Source of the DNA: Corylus avellana
Lineage: Eukaryota; Streptophyta; Magnoliopsida; Fagales; Betulaceae
DNA: 64,000 nt
Reading direction: 5' to 3'
NCBI RefSeq assembly: GCF_901000735.1
Contig: NC_081549.1
Coordinates: forward strand, 2,552,942-2,616,941
This document shows, piece by piece, positions 38,255-50,738 of this stretch (the first letter of the stretch is position 1; each line of letters starts with the position of its first letter). Under the pieces are notes generated by a model that saw only the letters and a program-made list of their open reading frames with translations, did not search any database and was not told the origin of the DNA. The position numbers and the translations under genes are program-made.

Positions 38255-40280
38255 ATAATTAATTTGTATAAATGTGTGTGTGTTCGTATAAAAAGGTTAA
38301 GAGAAGAAATGGAGTCAAAAACAAAGTCAACAAAAGCTTGACCCCAGAAGGTTTTATATTGATGATATGCGTGGTGGTTTCACGCGCAATTAGACAAGAA
38401 TGGGGTTGGGTTTGAATCCGTGTCTCGAAAGACCACGCTGGATTGACTTCAAGAGCATCTTGAAAAAGAATCCGTGGGATCAACTTTTTACATTAACAAA
38501 CGGAATTAATAGTGACCACAATAATAATTGATAAAGTTTTCCACATCTAATTCATCGAAATTGGGACATGTTTTTGTTTTGAATCATTGACACCTACTAC
38601 TATGTACGAGTTCCAAACTTTGCTTTACCTTCTTCTTCTTCTTCCTGTCAAATCATTCTTTCGGCTTAAACCAAAAAGGTTATTTTCAGACTTTGTTATT
38701 TTTATTTTTTCTTTCTTGGTACCAACCATGGAAGGTACAGAGAACCCTTCCCTTTTGAGTATGCATCAAGATATATCCTAGAGTATTGCATGGGTGAAAT
38801 AAGCTAGCACTTGTTACGATAGTTTTTTTACTTTTTAAGTACTAATTCAAAACATAAAACATTTTTCGTAAATTACTTTTATTTTAAATGAGTGTCAAGA
38901 GAGAGAAAATGGAAGTGGCTTTTAATTTGGTGTTTGTTGAGATATGGCGGAACCGTTTAAAATGGTGGTTCGGAGGTGGTAAGGAAACTTATACTTAATT
39001 CTTCTTTTCGAACTACTACTTATCATACTTGACCCGTTCCAACTTTTTTTTTAATCAATAAAGGAGAAAGAGTTATAAGGGCCTTCAAGTTCCAAACTTC
39101 CAACTACCATTTAAATGCAACAAGCTCCCACCATTAATGTGGGCATTAAATCACCAAATAAAAAAGAGCACAAGGCATGCATGTGACATTTTTTATGTGA
39201 AATAATGAAAATAGCCTCCAAGTAAATTAAAAGAATTAAAAAAAAAAATGGCAGTCCAACCACTCTTAAAAAAAGCAAAAAAGTCACTCCAAGGTACAAC
39301 TCAAATGCTAGCAATGAATCAACCATCCTAAATTACACAGAGATGGACGACCAATCTACTCCCTAGCGTATTTGAAGATGATTCGACCAACCTCGAATAA
39401 CATGGCTTAATTGCCCAATAAATGAGAAAAAGGATTTGGGGTGATGTAGCTAATTTAATTAGTGTAAAATTGTAAAAGTAAACATATATAGAGACATGTA
39501 ATTGATTTCCATGTTTAGCAACGTCAACGTGGGATTTGTCGCATGTGGGTGTAATGGGTTCTAGCAGCTGAGCTAGGTTTGTGGAAGAAAGCAGATAGAA
39601 AGAAAGAAAAAAACCTGTGGTTAGGCTAGGCTGAAGGAAGTGGGTCTTTTGTTTGGATATGTACATGCTCACCCGAGAAATTCTCATCCTTTTCACACTC
39701 CGCAGAAGGCTGTTTTTTCCTCGCAATCGACAAGAAAGTGTCGCGAAGATGAAACATTGTCAGAGCACGAGCAGAAAGCATGGGCCCTAGGTTTGGGGTA
39801 CATACAAATACAGTTAAGGGTGCTTTTCTAGGACCATGTTTCGCCTTCGTTTCCGGGTTCAATCACTTCAATGGAGTCAAAACTCGTGTGGAAAAAGACT
39901 TTTGGTGATTGAGCTATTCACCTAATTCTGCAAAACCAATAACAGAACAAGTTTCTCGCTACCGCACAGCTAAGTGCTAGCCAGCATGAATGAATAAAAT
40001 TTAGGTAATTTTCCTACTTCCAAGTCAAATGTCCCATGGCCTCTAGGTCCTAACTCCGTGGATTTAACAGTAAAGCAAAACATAGATCTAAAACGGGTAT
40101 ATCAAACACAGCAACTCTCACTTTAGGTAATAATCCAAAGTAGTCGGGGAATACAGCAAAAACACGAGTTGATTGAACAGCCCTATAGAGATATACATTC
40201 AACCAATTTTACATAGTAGAAAAATTTTATATCTTTGCCCATGTATATGCATCATAATCATGAAACTTGTTCCATGTTTA
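38255..40280. other. Intergenic, no firm gene
   Basis: Holds the 3' flank of the Vps55 gene. A minus-strand frame of 78 codons (39626-39862) has fairly coding-like composition but no recognisable domain or start context. Otherwise AT-rich. Confidence 0.45.
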
Positions 40281-40498
40281 TCACCAATCATCTTCTAGGC
40301 TAGCTCGGTGGAAACACATGACTGTGCAAACAAATATGAAGAAGGATGTGAACTCGATAAGCATAGCTCCTGTCTGAATCATATGAGCGTGCCTTAGGAT
40401 AATCGGAATGGCTAAGCTCCCCACAGCTGAAGCTCCAGTCATAAACTTAGCAGCATCTATCCAACTGCATTATAAAATTGACAAACAGAAAAGAAGAG

Positions 40499-40533
<35 letters not shown>

Positions 40534-43500
40534 ATAAAAAGCTAGCACATACTAAAGATGCATGTGTATTAGGGTTGACAATTTTTTACAAAACTCATGA
40601 ACTCAATACAAACTGAACACGAAATTAACGAGTTTGGGTTGAATGGTCTGATCTATTTAATTAAATAGGTCGGATTATGGTTGACTTATATGTCTTATAC
40701 ACATGCCTCAACTCGACCTATACTCCATATGGATGAAATGTGGGTAGATGGAGTATGGATGAAAATTGAAGTGAAAAGGGAAAATATGATTGATAGCACT
40801 ACTCCACTTGAGGTAGGAGATCACCGTTTACACATAAAATGTTGGATAACTTCTTCAATGATTATTCCCTCCGACTACTGCTCAATAAATAGCCAAACCT
40901 ACGTGAGATAAAGATAACAACAATCCTACTAACATCTAACTCTTGAGATAAGGATAACAACAATCCTAATAACATCTAACTCTTAAGATAAAGATAACAA
41001 CAATCCTAACATAATGGAATTACTAAGGTAAAGATAAATATAAACTACAACATCTTGCTGAAGAGATAGGCTTTCCTATATCCCTTTCTTATTCTCATCC
41101 ACGTGCTTGATCTAATCCAAGTGATCGGATTGGAACAAGACTCCTATCACCCGCAAACCCAAATATGAAATTATCAGGTTAGAGTTAAAGGGTCTGGCCA
41201 ATTTAATTAAATAGGTCGGACTAAAATTGACTTATATAATCTTATGTCCATGCCTCGATATGACCCGAACCCAACATGCAAACATGAATTGTCACCCTTC
41301 ATGTGTATTAGTGTATATCAAAGTTTCACGAATATGTGTTAAAGAGGGCTTAAAGAAACTAACCCCCCACCATCCCTACTAGTCAGAAACTGAGTGGAAC
41401 CACCTCCAAAAAATAAGCAAGGCATAGGCACCAGCACGTACATGAGAGCTGCAGGTAAAATGAGTTGACATCATCAACCTTTAAAATGTAATCTATATAA
41501 CACGACCAACTTGCAATAATTTACTAACCTGATAACATGGGCCACCAATTGTTGTATATTGCACAAGCCTATCAACAGAGAAGAAAAGACAAGCAAAATA
41601 AATCAACAAATATATAGGACTCTGAATTCATTTGGAATAAAAGGCTCTATGCTTTTCTCTCATTTTAGCATTCGCTCTCCAATGTGGAGATATGCCATTA
41701 ACATCAATTTTAATAAATGTGATAAGTGGCTAAAGGTAGAAAAACCCCCTTCAAAAGTATTAGATCATATGCAGCTTTAATGAAACATTTGTAAGAGGGG
41801 TTTTTAGACTTGTTTCTCAATACTATGTATGCCAAACTGCAAGTGCTTGTATTTGATAAAATTTTATCACATGGGAAAGTTTGAATAGCTTAAAACAGAA
41901 GTATGAGAAGTGCTTTATGCACCTAGTGAGCCATGAATCCATAATCTCATCCTCCATCCTATTCTAATAGCAGGACAAGGTTTCATTTGAACTATAATTC
42001 ATTGGCAAAAAAGTATATACTGCTCTTGCAAAGTTACATCTTACAAAGCATATCCCTAAGCAGAAGTATGCCAAAGTAAGAAAGCCCTTCGAATATCGGA
42101 AGTTCATTTTCCAAAATAAATTAATCGTTATGAGCCCTTCTCCAATTTGCAATCACACAATAAGGGAACTGAGAGAACCATTAGAAATACTGTCACACTA
42201 AAAAAGGTGTTTTAAGAAGATCAGAGGTAATGTACTCAATATTTACTTGAAGTTGCACATCTTAAATAGTTCAGTCATAAAGACAAGGCCGAAGAACTAA
42301 CAATAATCACATCCTTTAATTCTTCTCTTTAGGGAAACTTTACCGAAAAGGAAGAGGGGTCCTTCAAGGAAAACCCAAAACTGAGAAAAAGAAAAGGTAA
42401 TACCAAATCTAACACCAGTGCCAAATCACTAAAGAATGCAGAATAACCTCAAAAAGGTATATTTCCCTCCCTCAGCCAAGAATATCAATTCAGGAGGATA
42501 AAAGCGGCCTCTATCTTGTTGCAATGACAACATCTCCAATAATCTTGAGCTACCATTTAACATCACTAATTATTCTAGACGAATCACATAGTTTCATAAT
42601 GCTAAATTAAAGGCCACCCCAACTCCCATGAGAAGGGCAAGAAACTCAGTTTTGTAGCATACTCATCATAATTTGTACAGCTACTCCCAATCCAATTTGA
42701 CACCAGTCACCAAGAGAACACCCATTCAGTTTTTAATCAACTCTTTCTTTCCATAGCATATGCCAAATGTTGATGTAAAAGTGCAGAGAGTCAATCACAG
42801 TATACTTTCTGGTCCAACAAGATGCAAACCAACAGCATGATGCCATAGAAGTTTTCAGTGCCTGATACCCCCATGATGACCATTGAAATGATTGTTGCAA
42901 ATGAAGTCCATATTACATCCATCATCAAAATTCTATAATAAGAATTCATAACAAATAGTTGCTATCATAACCTTTTTTTTTTTTTTTTTTTGATAAGTAA
43001 TGAGTTGCTATCATAACTAAGGAAGTAAAAGATTAAAGCGCCCTCATCCTCTCTTGTTGTAATAACTAGTGAGGAATGTAATGAACCAAGGATTTGCTGC
43101 CTTACACTCAACTCAACTAAGGCTTAATCGAAAATTAAAAAAAGAGAGGCTTCTCATATTATGTTGTAATATTTGGCTAGCAATTGTCGTACCAAGGAAT
43201 GCAATGAACCATGCAAAACAAAGCCAAGCACAACCACCCTTTAAATTCAGCTAGGCTGGGTAAAACTTGGACCCCAGGCACAAGCTTTACCAATGGCTCT
43301 GTGAGCCATAATCCTAAGTACATGTATATTTCGGCCAAACCCAGACTTATCCACAAGCCAAACAGGGCTTGCATTAGCCTAATCCAATGGTTAATTAGCA
43401 GCAAATCCAACAACACTTTCTTCACCTAATGTAAATTAACAATGTCAACAAGCTACCAGCTAGCATTTCTAATCCAGTTACCATTCTTTTTTGAAGTGAT

Positions 43501-44820
43501 AAGTTTAAACTAGTTTGAAGGACCATTAGTGCAAAGCACAAGTCAACCGTTCAAGAGCCTACTCAAGCTTAAAATGTATACCTTCAAGTGTTCTGTTTGA
43601 AGTCTTCACAAGCTTCCTTGATGCTGGTGGGAAATCTCAGTGGGCTGTGAGGTATATTCACAACCATCTAAATAATCTTGGATTTAGTCAAGATTTGTTT
43701 AAAGCTTTCATAGAATTTCACACTTTGGCTCAAACTTTGTTGTCTTTTAATTGAATTTCAAGTAATTTCCATTTCCAAGGAACTACTCCCTCCCTTCAAA
43801 GTAAAATTGCGAAATAAGATGCACCAGCACCAAACTTATCCAAAGTAAGATAATTTGTCCAGATTTGAAGGCTTTTTACATGGATGAGAATACACTTTAT
43901 TCTTTATTCACATCATACATTTCTAAGGAAACCCAAGGATATCATTTCACACAAATGTGCATGAATTAATACCGGGATTCAACCCCCAGGTATCTCAAGA
44001 GAAACAAAAAAAATTGTTCATTTGGTACCTCCTATACTGTGGATATTAACTCAATTCCTATGATTTTTTTATTAAACTTTCAAAATATAGAAGATTTATA
44101 ATTCCAAAATGTTCTACAGGTAAACAAAACAAACAACCCAAAAAAGAAAGTATAAAAAAAATAGCAACATAGAGCTAACATGCTTTGAATGTCATCAAAC
44201 TATACAAGATCATAAAACCATTACATGTGAATATGATCAACAACATAGGACCACCAAAATCTTACAACCAGCCAATTATGAAAACATACCAGGATCTGTA
44301 GCAAGATGCTAGCTGAAAACATAAAGGCAAGCCCAGCAAGCCTACACACGATAAAAAATAAATAAATTGACAAAAAAAGGGGAAAATTACAAGTTTATTT
44401 TAATTAAGCTACGGACAGGCCCAAAATCACAGAATTAAAAATTCAAACTTACACTGCATAGAACAAGAACCATTCGGCAATTCCACATCGATGCACCACA
44501 ACAAAAAATCATTAGTACCAAAATAATTACTAGTAACTATTGGATTAATCACTTACACAGATTATCAAATTGATTAACTTATCTCAGTCTACATTACTCT
44601 CTCGTACAGACACGTTTCGAGAACCCAGATATTATTGAAAAAATTAGTGCTGTAAACCCTAATCCAAATCCTTTTGGCTAAGCCCAGAACCGCAATAATT
44701 AGCCAAAATTTTACAAATTGAAACCGTAAAACAGAGAGGTACAAACGATTATGTGCAGGATCGAGATACGAGGGACGAGAGAGTCGAAATAGGAGCCGTA
44801 CCTTCGACGGTCATCGCCAT
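40281..44820 (-). CDS. VPS55: Vps55/LEPROT-family endosomal membrane protein with a one-nucleotide exon
   Basis: Proposed exons: 44802-44820, 44453 (one base), 44290-44341, 41529-41568, 41364-41448 and 40281-40464; together 381 bases, 126 residues. Vps55-family segments are clear: ILLQILACAIYNNWWPMLSA, LMYVLVPMPCLFFGGG, GGWIDAAKFMTGASAVGSLA, IPIILRHAHMIQTGAMLIEF, ending RASLEDDW. Four hydrophobic segments fit this tetraspan family, which in yeast works with Vps68 in late-endosome-to-vacuole sorting. Exon 1 (MAMTVE plus one base) and exon 3 do not match in phase when joined directly; a single T at 44453, between a strong acceptor (TTCTTGTTCTATGCAG) and a perfect donor (GTAAGT), restores the frame and gives the same N-terminal length as animal LEPROT. 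No longer exon is possible there: a TGA lies in frame upstream and no AG intervenes. Last four exons are secure; the N-terminus is inferred. Confidence 0.85.
40507..40531. repeat. (GA)n microsatellite, intronic
   Basis: GA run in the last intron of the Vps55 gene. Confidence 0.9.
40905..41015. repeat. Three-copy tandem repeat, about 46-bp unit
   Basis: gagataaagataacaacaat plus cctactaacatctaactctt repeats nearly three times. It lies between two diverged direct copies (about 40620-40725 and 41175-41300) that share atttaattaaataggtcgga, all within one intron. Confidence 0.8.
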
Positions 44821-45048
44821 TGTCGGACGAGGAAAGCTCTCGTACTTTCAAAGTTTTGGGGAAGATTATGGACCGTAGAGCGAATAGAAATGCGGGAGCA
44901 GTCAAAGAGTTCTCGGACCTAGTCGAATGTCGAGTGACTTTCACCGCCAGCAATCTGTATAATTTTGGACACAAATTTTCGGAAATTCCATTCTAACATT
45001 TTTTTTTTCTCAAAAAAATTAATGTTGTATGTTGGTATGTTAGTAGAA
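44821..45048. other. Vps55 promoter side
   Basis: 5' flank of the Vps55 start codon, GC-richer than its surroundings near 44820-44960, consistent with leader and promoter. No further element recognised. Confidence 0.4.
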
Positions 45049-45068
45049 TAACAATAAATAATTCTTAA

Positions 45069-45188
45069 AGGGTAGCTCAATCAGCTGTAAATTATGTTTC
45101 ATGAAGAGGAGGTCACTAGTTCAAATCTCTTTTCTCATTCTTTCCTTGTGTAAGCATGTTAAAAATAAATAAATAAATAAATAACAAT
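45069..45188 (+). mobile_element. tRNA-derived SINE
   Basis: An A-box-like stretch (ggtagctcaatcagctg) is followed about 35 bases on by a B-box-like stretch (ctagttcaaatctc), the internal promoter layout of tRNA-derived SINEs, with a (TAAA)n tail. The flanks aacaataaataattcttaaa (45050-45069) and aacaataaatagctcttaaa (45189-45208) differ at three positions and look like an aged target duplication. Confidence 0.72.
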
Positions 45189-45520
45189 AACAATAAATAG
45201 CTCTTAAAAACATTAAAAAAAATAATATTTGAGAGATGACACTTGTTTTCTACTTGTCATCTAGTTTAAAGAAAATTTATGTCCTATAATTTTGCGTTCT
45301 ATTGTTTCTTTGAGGTTTTTTTTTTTTTATGTCATAGAAAATTTTAAGACTTATAAATATAAAAGAAAAAAAATAATAATTCACAAAAGAATGAGATCAA
45401 CATGTATGTAGGTAAATATGTTAAGGTTTTTAAATGTTATGATTTAATGACATTGAAAAAATTGAAAAACTGAAAAATTATAATTAAAAAACAGTAAGGT
45501 AAAGTCCAATCCACCACTAT

Positions 45521-45692
45521 ATAGAGTAATATTATAAATCATATTTTTATTTCATAAATATATCATAATACTATGTGGTAGTTTATACCAATTCTTTTAA
45601 AAAAATTATTTAATAAATATTTATTCAATAGTTGGTTAGGACGACTATCATACCAGCATTCTAAAATATTTGTAGATAAAAATATAGTTTAT
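45521..45692. mobile_element. MITE of the AGTAATG family
   Basis: Left end gagtaatattataaatcata and right end aaaatatagtttataacatt are inverted copies. A partial related end follows at about 45775-45828. Confidence 0.6.
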
Positions 45693-46434
45693 AACATTAA
45701 ATGACCAACCTTTGTTAAAAACATTTTTTTTTTTTTTTAATGTAATTCTTAAAACCAAAGTTTAATAGTTGGTTGGGAATATATAAACTATTTATGTAAT
45801 AAAAATGTGGTATATAACATTACCCACTATTGTTATCATTTTCACAACCCCGTCAGTGCGATGACCATTCACTATGATCATTGTTGTTATAACCAATAAA
45901 TACTTTATTATCTATATTATACTTATCCCAACAAGAATAATTAAAATAATCACTTTCATGTAGTTTTTTTGACATGAACATAAAAATAATAAATTATACT
46001 TTGCCCCAAAAGTACCACCCCAATTGTAGTTACAATTATTAACTACAACCCATTACATTTTGAACCTACAAATTATCAAACTATTTATAGTTTGTTCCAT
46101 AGTTGATAGTTTGGATTAAAGACGTCACACATGTACTTTAGTCGTTTTTGCATAACTAATTTCCCTTATGGTGATAAAAATAATAATAATAAGACAAATG
46201 AGTAGCCCCACAACCACCCCCACATAATTTTTCTTTATTATCGTCGTGACTAAAATTGTGAGTTTCTTGTATGCAACTCGAACACATACACATGCTAGTC
46301 AAGTGTGATATCTTGCTAATTGTATTTCGAATATTAATTTAGCTTTATTTTATTTTTAAAGTTTGACTACTTTATAGAGCACATGCTTTAACTAAATAAG
46401 CTGCTTGGCCCGCTTTCAATCATGTTTTTTGAAG

Positions 46435-46517
46435 CATTCTCATGGGGTCTCATATTCTCTCTTCCATTTGAATTATGAATGGCAAGGGCCCTTCCCTGTA
46501 ACTCTTTTTCCTCGTTC

Positions 46518-46551
<34 letters not shown>
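46435..46551 (+). mobile_element. Truncated retroelement 3' end with poly(A)
   Basis: Ends ccctgtaactctttttcctc, gttcaattt, then a poly(A) of nearly 30. The same ending (ccctgtaacttattcc, ttattcaatat, A-rich) closes the repeat at 58000-58970, pointing to a shared 3' tail recognised by one LINE machinery. Confidence 0.55.
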
Positions 46552-47135
46552 TGATATATTTTTCATCCAAACTAATGGTCAAATCCATTATAAAGGATAG
46601 CTTGCAACATTTTGGTAGTTTTATAAGTTCAAATTGCTTGACCACTTTCAAAATATAACTTGGTGCGATTGAACCACCCCATACCCTATATTAGGAGGTG
46701 GCTAACCACCACTTAACAACCGATTGAAAGTGACTAGTGATCGCTTGAAAAAACAATTTAAAGTCATTTGGCTACACTCAAAATACAAATTGGGGTGATT
46801 GGCTACTTCTAACACAATCATGAGAGTGACTGCACCATCTCAATTCTCAAGTTCTTTAATTAGTTGCATCAATCACGGCATATTCATACCACTAAATTTT
46901 TTTACTCAAGTTTTTTCAACCGAATTTATGCGAAAAAAATGAGAGAAGTATACGGATCTTAAATTATATAAACAGGTAGGTTTTGCATCCCGAATGGTCG
47001 AGGAATTTCTTCGAGCACTATGAAAGCTCTCTTATTTTATGTCCGAATTTTTTGAATTTCCGACAGAAATTTAAAAGATCTAAATCAAATTTTTCTAGTA
47101 GTAGACAATTAATGATATTATTGATCGAGATCTCT

Positions 47136-48149
47136 CTAAACCTTCAAGAGCTGCAGCTTATTTAAGAAAGCAATACCAATCCAATCCAACTCCATTGGCG
47201 ACCAACGTACTTGATTGATCTCAGCCGTTGACCCATACCACATTTCTGGCTCCACATCAGTAGCGTTAATTTCTGATCGAAAACCCATCTCCACCACCTC
47301 CCATATCAACGCCCTAGAATCATCCCCAGCAGAGCATAGTTGCCGTCCGATACGCGGGGCCCACGACAGAGCATTTACACTCCCCTTATGCTTGCAAAGC
47401 TCCATCAACGGGGTTGTCGGGAACCTAATGTCCAGTACAACCACCTTGTTGCTGTCCATCCCGACCGTCGCTATGAACCTCGGATCAGCCTTGTTCCACT
47501 CCAACCTCAACAGCGGACTATCTCTGACGGGATTTTCATATATAATCGTCGATCTTTCTTTGTCTCTCAAATCGAAAACCCTCAGGGAACCATCTCCGGA
47601 AACAGAAGCAAAAACATTGAAGCCGCCCCATGAAATATCGTACACTTCTTTGTCGTGTGCTACCAACTGGGTGTCGACGATTTCCCTCTCGATGTCCCAG
47701 ATCACACACGTGGTGTCCACGCTGGCAGTCGCCACCCGCCGCGTGTCACATTCCGCCCAATCAAAAGAAGTAATGGAAGAGTTGAATTCGCTGCTCTTGT
47801 TGCCGTTGAGAAGGGACTTGAGCTCAATCCGGTCGTCGTGGATTTCCCACAGCCGGAGATAGTCGCCGGAGGTGGCTATGAGGTCGGGGTTCATAGCGTC
47901 CTCGGAGGGGAAGAACATGAGGTTGGTTGGTGCATAAGGGTGGTCAAAGATTAGGCGGTTGTCGGTGGCGAAATCAGACGTGTCGTGGTTGAATTGGACG
48001 AGCTCCACCTTGTTGCTGTAGTCTTCCAGGAAACTCCCAATGGCGAGGCGGGAATTCTTGTCGTGCCGGACCGACCAGGCTAGCGAGTAAATTGGCCATT
48101 GAGCAACGTAGGTGTAAACGCCTGGTTTTTTCTCCGCCGGGCTTTGCAT
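47136..48149 (-). CDS. TTG1/LWD-type WD40 repeat protein
   Basis: Intronless, 338 residues (TTG1 has 341). The start MQSPAEKK at 48149 fits the family; an in-frame ATG eight codons upstream is possible. Landmarks: PIYSLAWSVR, AIGSFLEDYSNKVELV (very close to TTG1), FDHPYAPTNLMFFPS, TSGDYLRLWEI, SITSFDWAECDTRRVATASV, DTTCVIWDIE, AHDKEVYDISWGG, FASVSGDGSLRVFDLRDKE, ALSWAPRIGRQLCSAGDDS and the C-terminus WIGIAFLNKLQLLKV. At least four WD repeats are visible; the fold is a beta-propeller scaffold. TTG1/AN11 proteins bridge MYB and bHLH factors for anthocyanin, trichome and seed-coat traits; LWD proteins act in the clock. The GSFLEDY and WIGIAF signatures favour TTG1, but this copy has many unusual substitutions in otherwise conserved positions, so it may be a diverged paralogue rather than the TTG1 orthologue. 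Frame intact. Confidence 0.9.
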   Translation of the reverse strand: MQSPAEKKPGVYTYVAQWPIYSLAWSVRHDKNSRLAIGSFLEDYSNKVELVQFNHDTSDFATDNRLIFDHPYAPTNLMFFPSEDAMNPDLIATSGDYLRLWEIHDDRIELKSLLNGNKSSEFNSSITSFDWAECDTRRVATASVDTTCVIWDIEREIVDTQLVAHDKEVYDISWGGFNVFASVSGDGSLRVFDLRDKERSTIIYENPVRDSPLLRLEWNKADPRFIATVGMDSNKVVVLDIRFPTTPLMELCKHKGSVNALSWAPRIGRQLCSAGDDSRALIWEVVEMGFRSEINATDVEPEMWYGSTAEINQVRWSPMELDWIGIAFLNKLQLLKV

Positions 48150-48173
48150 GGTGACTTGAAAGGGACCGATCAA

Positions 48174-49737
48174 TTAGACGATCTGAAATTTCAGCATATA
48201 TGGCTTGTTAAATGTCTTACTTTAATCATATTTATCTTCTAAGAAAAATGCTAATTACTACTGATTTTACTATATCTCTTTTTAAAATTACGTGACACAA
48301 TATTGATAAGAATAAAATTTCACTGGTAAATTTACTCGTGCAATAACTATCATAATAAGGGTTATATGTATAATCTATCAAGTCAATTTATAAGAAATTA
48401 ATGAAAAAAGTTATAGTATCATAACTTTTTTGTGACAAAGTTATGATCCCGTAAGAATCCCGTGGATGATTGGATGCCACATGTCCGACGGTCGAAACGA
48501 CAAGAAAGGATGAATAATTAAAGGTCAATTGCGCGCTTTAAGTCGTCTTTGGGGACCCACACTTTTTCAGAGGTGACGATATTTCTCTAATTTTCATGGA
48601 ACTTGGTCCAAAAAACACGCAGTAGGCAGTAGGCACAACACACACCTCAAAATAGAATAGAAAATATGTATAGAGAGAGACGCGCGGAATTAGGATTTTG
48701 TGTGTGGCGTCCAAATTTTCATAAATAAATAAGCATATAGATGTGTATAACTTGTTCGTGTATTTGCATGTCTTTATATAAATTAAAAACAAAAAAATTA
48801 AATAAATAAAAAATAAAATCTAATTTCATATTAAGTCATAAGTCATATATGAATTTTCTTAAAATTTTGTTAGTGTTTGATAATTTCTTTTAAGAGGTGT
48901 ATTTTGTGTTTTGGTTAAAAAAATAGTTTAATGTGATATAAATGTTAAAGGAGTTTTGAGTGCTTTTGTGAGGAAATTAAGTTGTTAATATTTAGATTTT
49001 TTTTTGGGTAGAAAAGAAAAAGAGCAAAAAAAAAGTTTAGCAAATTAACAAGCCCATTTTTGTAACAACTTATTTTGATTATAATTCCAATAATCAATTT
49101 GGATTAGAAATGTAGAAATCCGAAGAATATGTACGTATTATATATAAAGGAACTTCACGTACATGCATGTGAGGAAATATCATCTCAATGACTAAGAGCC
49201 TGTTTGAGATTGCGTTTGAAAAATAGAGTTTTTAAGTCAAATAGGATTTTAGGGTAAAAACTTTATTTTTAAACTTTTGCCAAAATTAAGTGCGTTTTGA
49301 CCATTTTTAGATTTTTTAGACCCTTAAAAATGCTTTTAATTTATTTTACTAAACAAGTTTTTTTTTTTTTTCAAATGAACTTTTTGAGTGTTAAAAGTAC
49401 TTTTAAGCTTCTAAAATACAATTCCAAACAAGCTCTAGGTGATTGATCCCATAAATTATACAAGAAATTCTAGAGAAATATCTATGCTATCATCAACAAT
49501 TGTATACAAAAGTCAATTGAAAATATTGATGTAGGCATGTAGCAGCACATGCCACGTACCGCACAAGCAGGCAAGTAAGATTATGCGTCACGTGCAGGCG
49601 TGCTTATATCTATGTATATTGATAATAAAATATATTATAACTTTTTAAAAAATAAATATTTTTGACAGAATAAATACACTTATAATTACAAAAATTACTA
49701 TATTATTATTATTATTATTATTTTATATATATATATA
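48174..49737. other. Intergenic, one MITE-like repeat
   Basis: Upstream of the WD40 gene. About 49195-49438 has inverted ends (agagcctgtttgagattgcg and attccaaacaagctcta), typical of a hAT-type MITE. The rest is AT-rich, with a TAT run at about 49700-49722. Confidence 0.5.
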
Positions 49738-49965
49738 TACGCCCTGTGCTGGCAAAAACGAGGTAAAAAACGAATTTCATGAGGACCCTCTGCGCTGCAT
49801 GCATGGTTTTCAACAAATCTTTGAAGACACAAGATTTTTTTCAGCCTCTGTGAGGTTGTGGTTTCAGCCTTTTCGAAGGGCATGTATATGGTGCTACTTT
49901 GCTGATCGGTTTGTTTTGCTCTTAATGAAGTTTTCTTATTCATAAAAAAAATAAAAAATAAGAAC
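49738..49965 (+). mobile_element. 5'-truncated LINE-like 3' end
   Basis: Ends gctcttaatgaagttttctt, attcat, then an A-rich tail, a typical 3' end of plant L1-type elements. Only about 220 bp remain and there is no reverse-transcriptase sequence. The duplicated block starting at 49966 begins exactly at the end of this tail. Confidence 0.55.
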
Positions 49966-50738
49966 AAAACAAAACAAAAGATTTTTCGTAGAGAGAGAGA
50001 GAGAGATTGCAGAATCAAAGAAAAACTGGCATGGAGACAGAAGACATATAGAAGGAAAACAAAAAGGGTTGGAGAGAAAGAGAGAGACTTACATTTGTCA
50101 AAATGGATCTCCCTGCAGCTGATACGAAGTACACGTCATCAAACACACAAGAGGAAGGAAGAGAGTATAGAGAGCAATGGTGATGAGGAGTAGCTGTGAA
50201 GTTGAGGCAATAAATATGAATGGGAGATGAGCTCAGAATATCCTGGAAGGGATGGTAGAGCTGATAGTCAATGCATGCGCACGAGGGCAGAAGGGTAAGT
50301 TTAATTTCCTAGCTTGCTTAATTGTCTCATACTCAAAGGACACGTGTCTCTACTTCACTGCAACTTGGCAACCTACGTTTTCCTTCCTTCCGTAGAATTA
50401 AGAATTGTCCTTCAATTAATTTCCAACGTACAATTATGAAAACGAACGGCTTCCAAACTAATTATTGGAGTGCAGATCGAAGATATGAATCACTCTTTTA
50501 ATCGTTAATTAATGATCAATTATGCATCCATAATATTTATTATAATCCATATAATCTACAATGATTTATCATTTTTATTGCCACCGCAATTAATGGAACA
50601 AAATAAGCACGTATTTGTTCATTTGTTAAGTAAAATAAATGTTATTTAAAACATGTCACGTTAACTGATGTGAAATTAGTATGAAAAACAAATTTATATA
50701 ATTTCTAATGTTACTCCCTTTCAACTAAATGAACTCAT
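49966..50738. repeat. Gap-flanking duplicated block, left copy
   Basis: Near-identical to 56120-56891 over its whole length, with only about six visible differences, all in the last quarter. It contains the same minus-strand 5' exon and donor (about 50093) as the right copy, and ends at the N gap. Confidence 0.95.

Noticed and set aside
43069..43429. Small frames on both strands in the Vps55 intron
   Set aside because: Low-complexity overlaps without motifs, inside a long intron.
46388..46651. 87-codon minus-strand frame
   Set aside because: Runs through a poly(T) tract, the complement of a retroelement tail.
47215..47954. Plus-strand frames of 97-215 codons opposite the WD40 gene
   Set aside because: Antisense shadows of an intact, clearly homologous coding frame.
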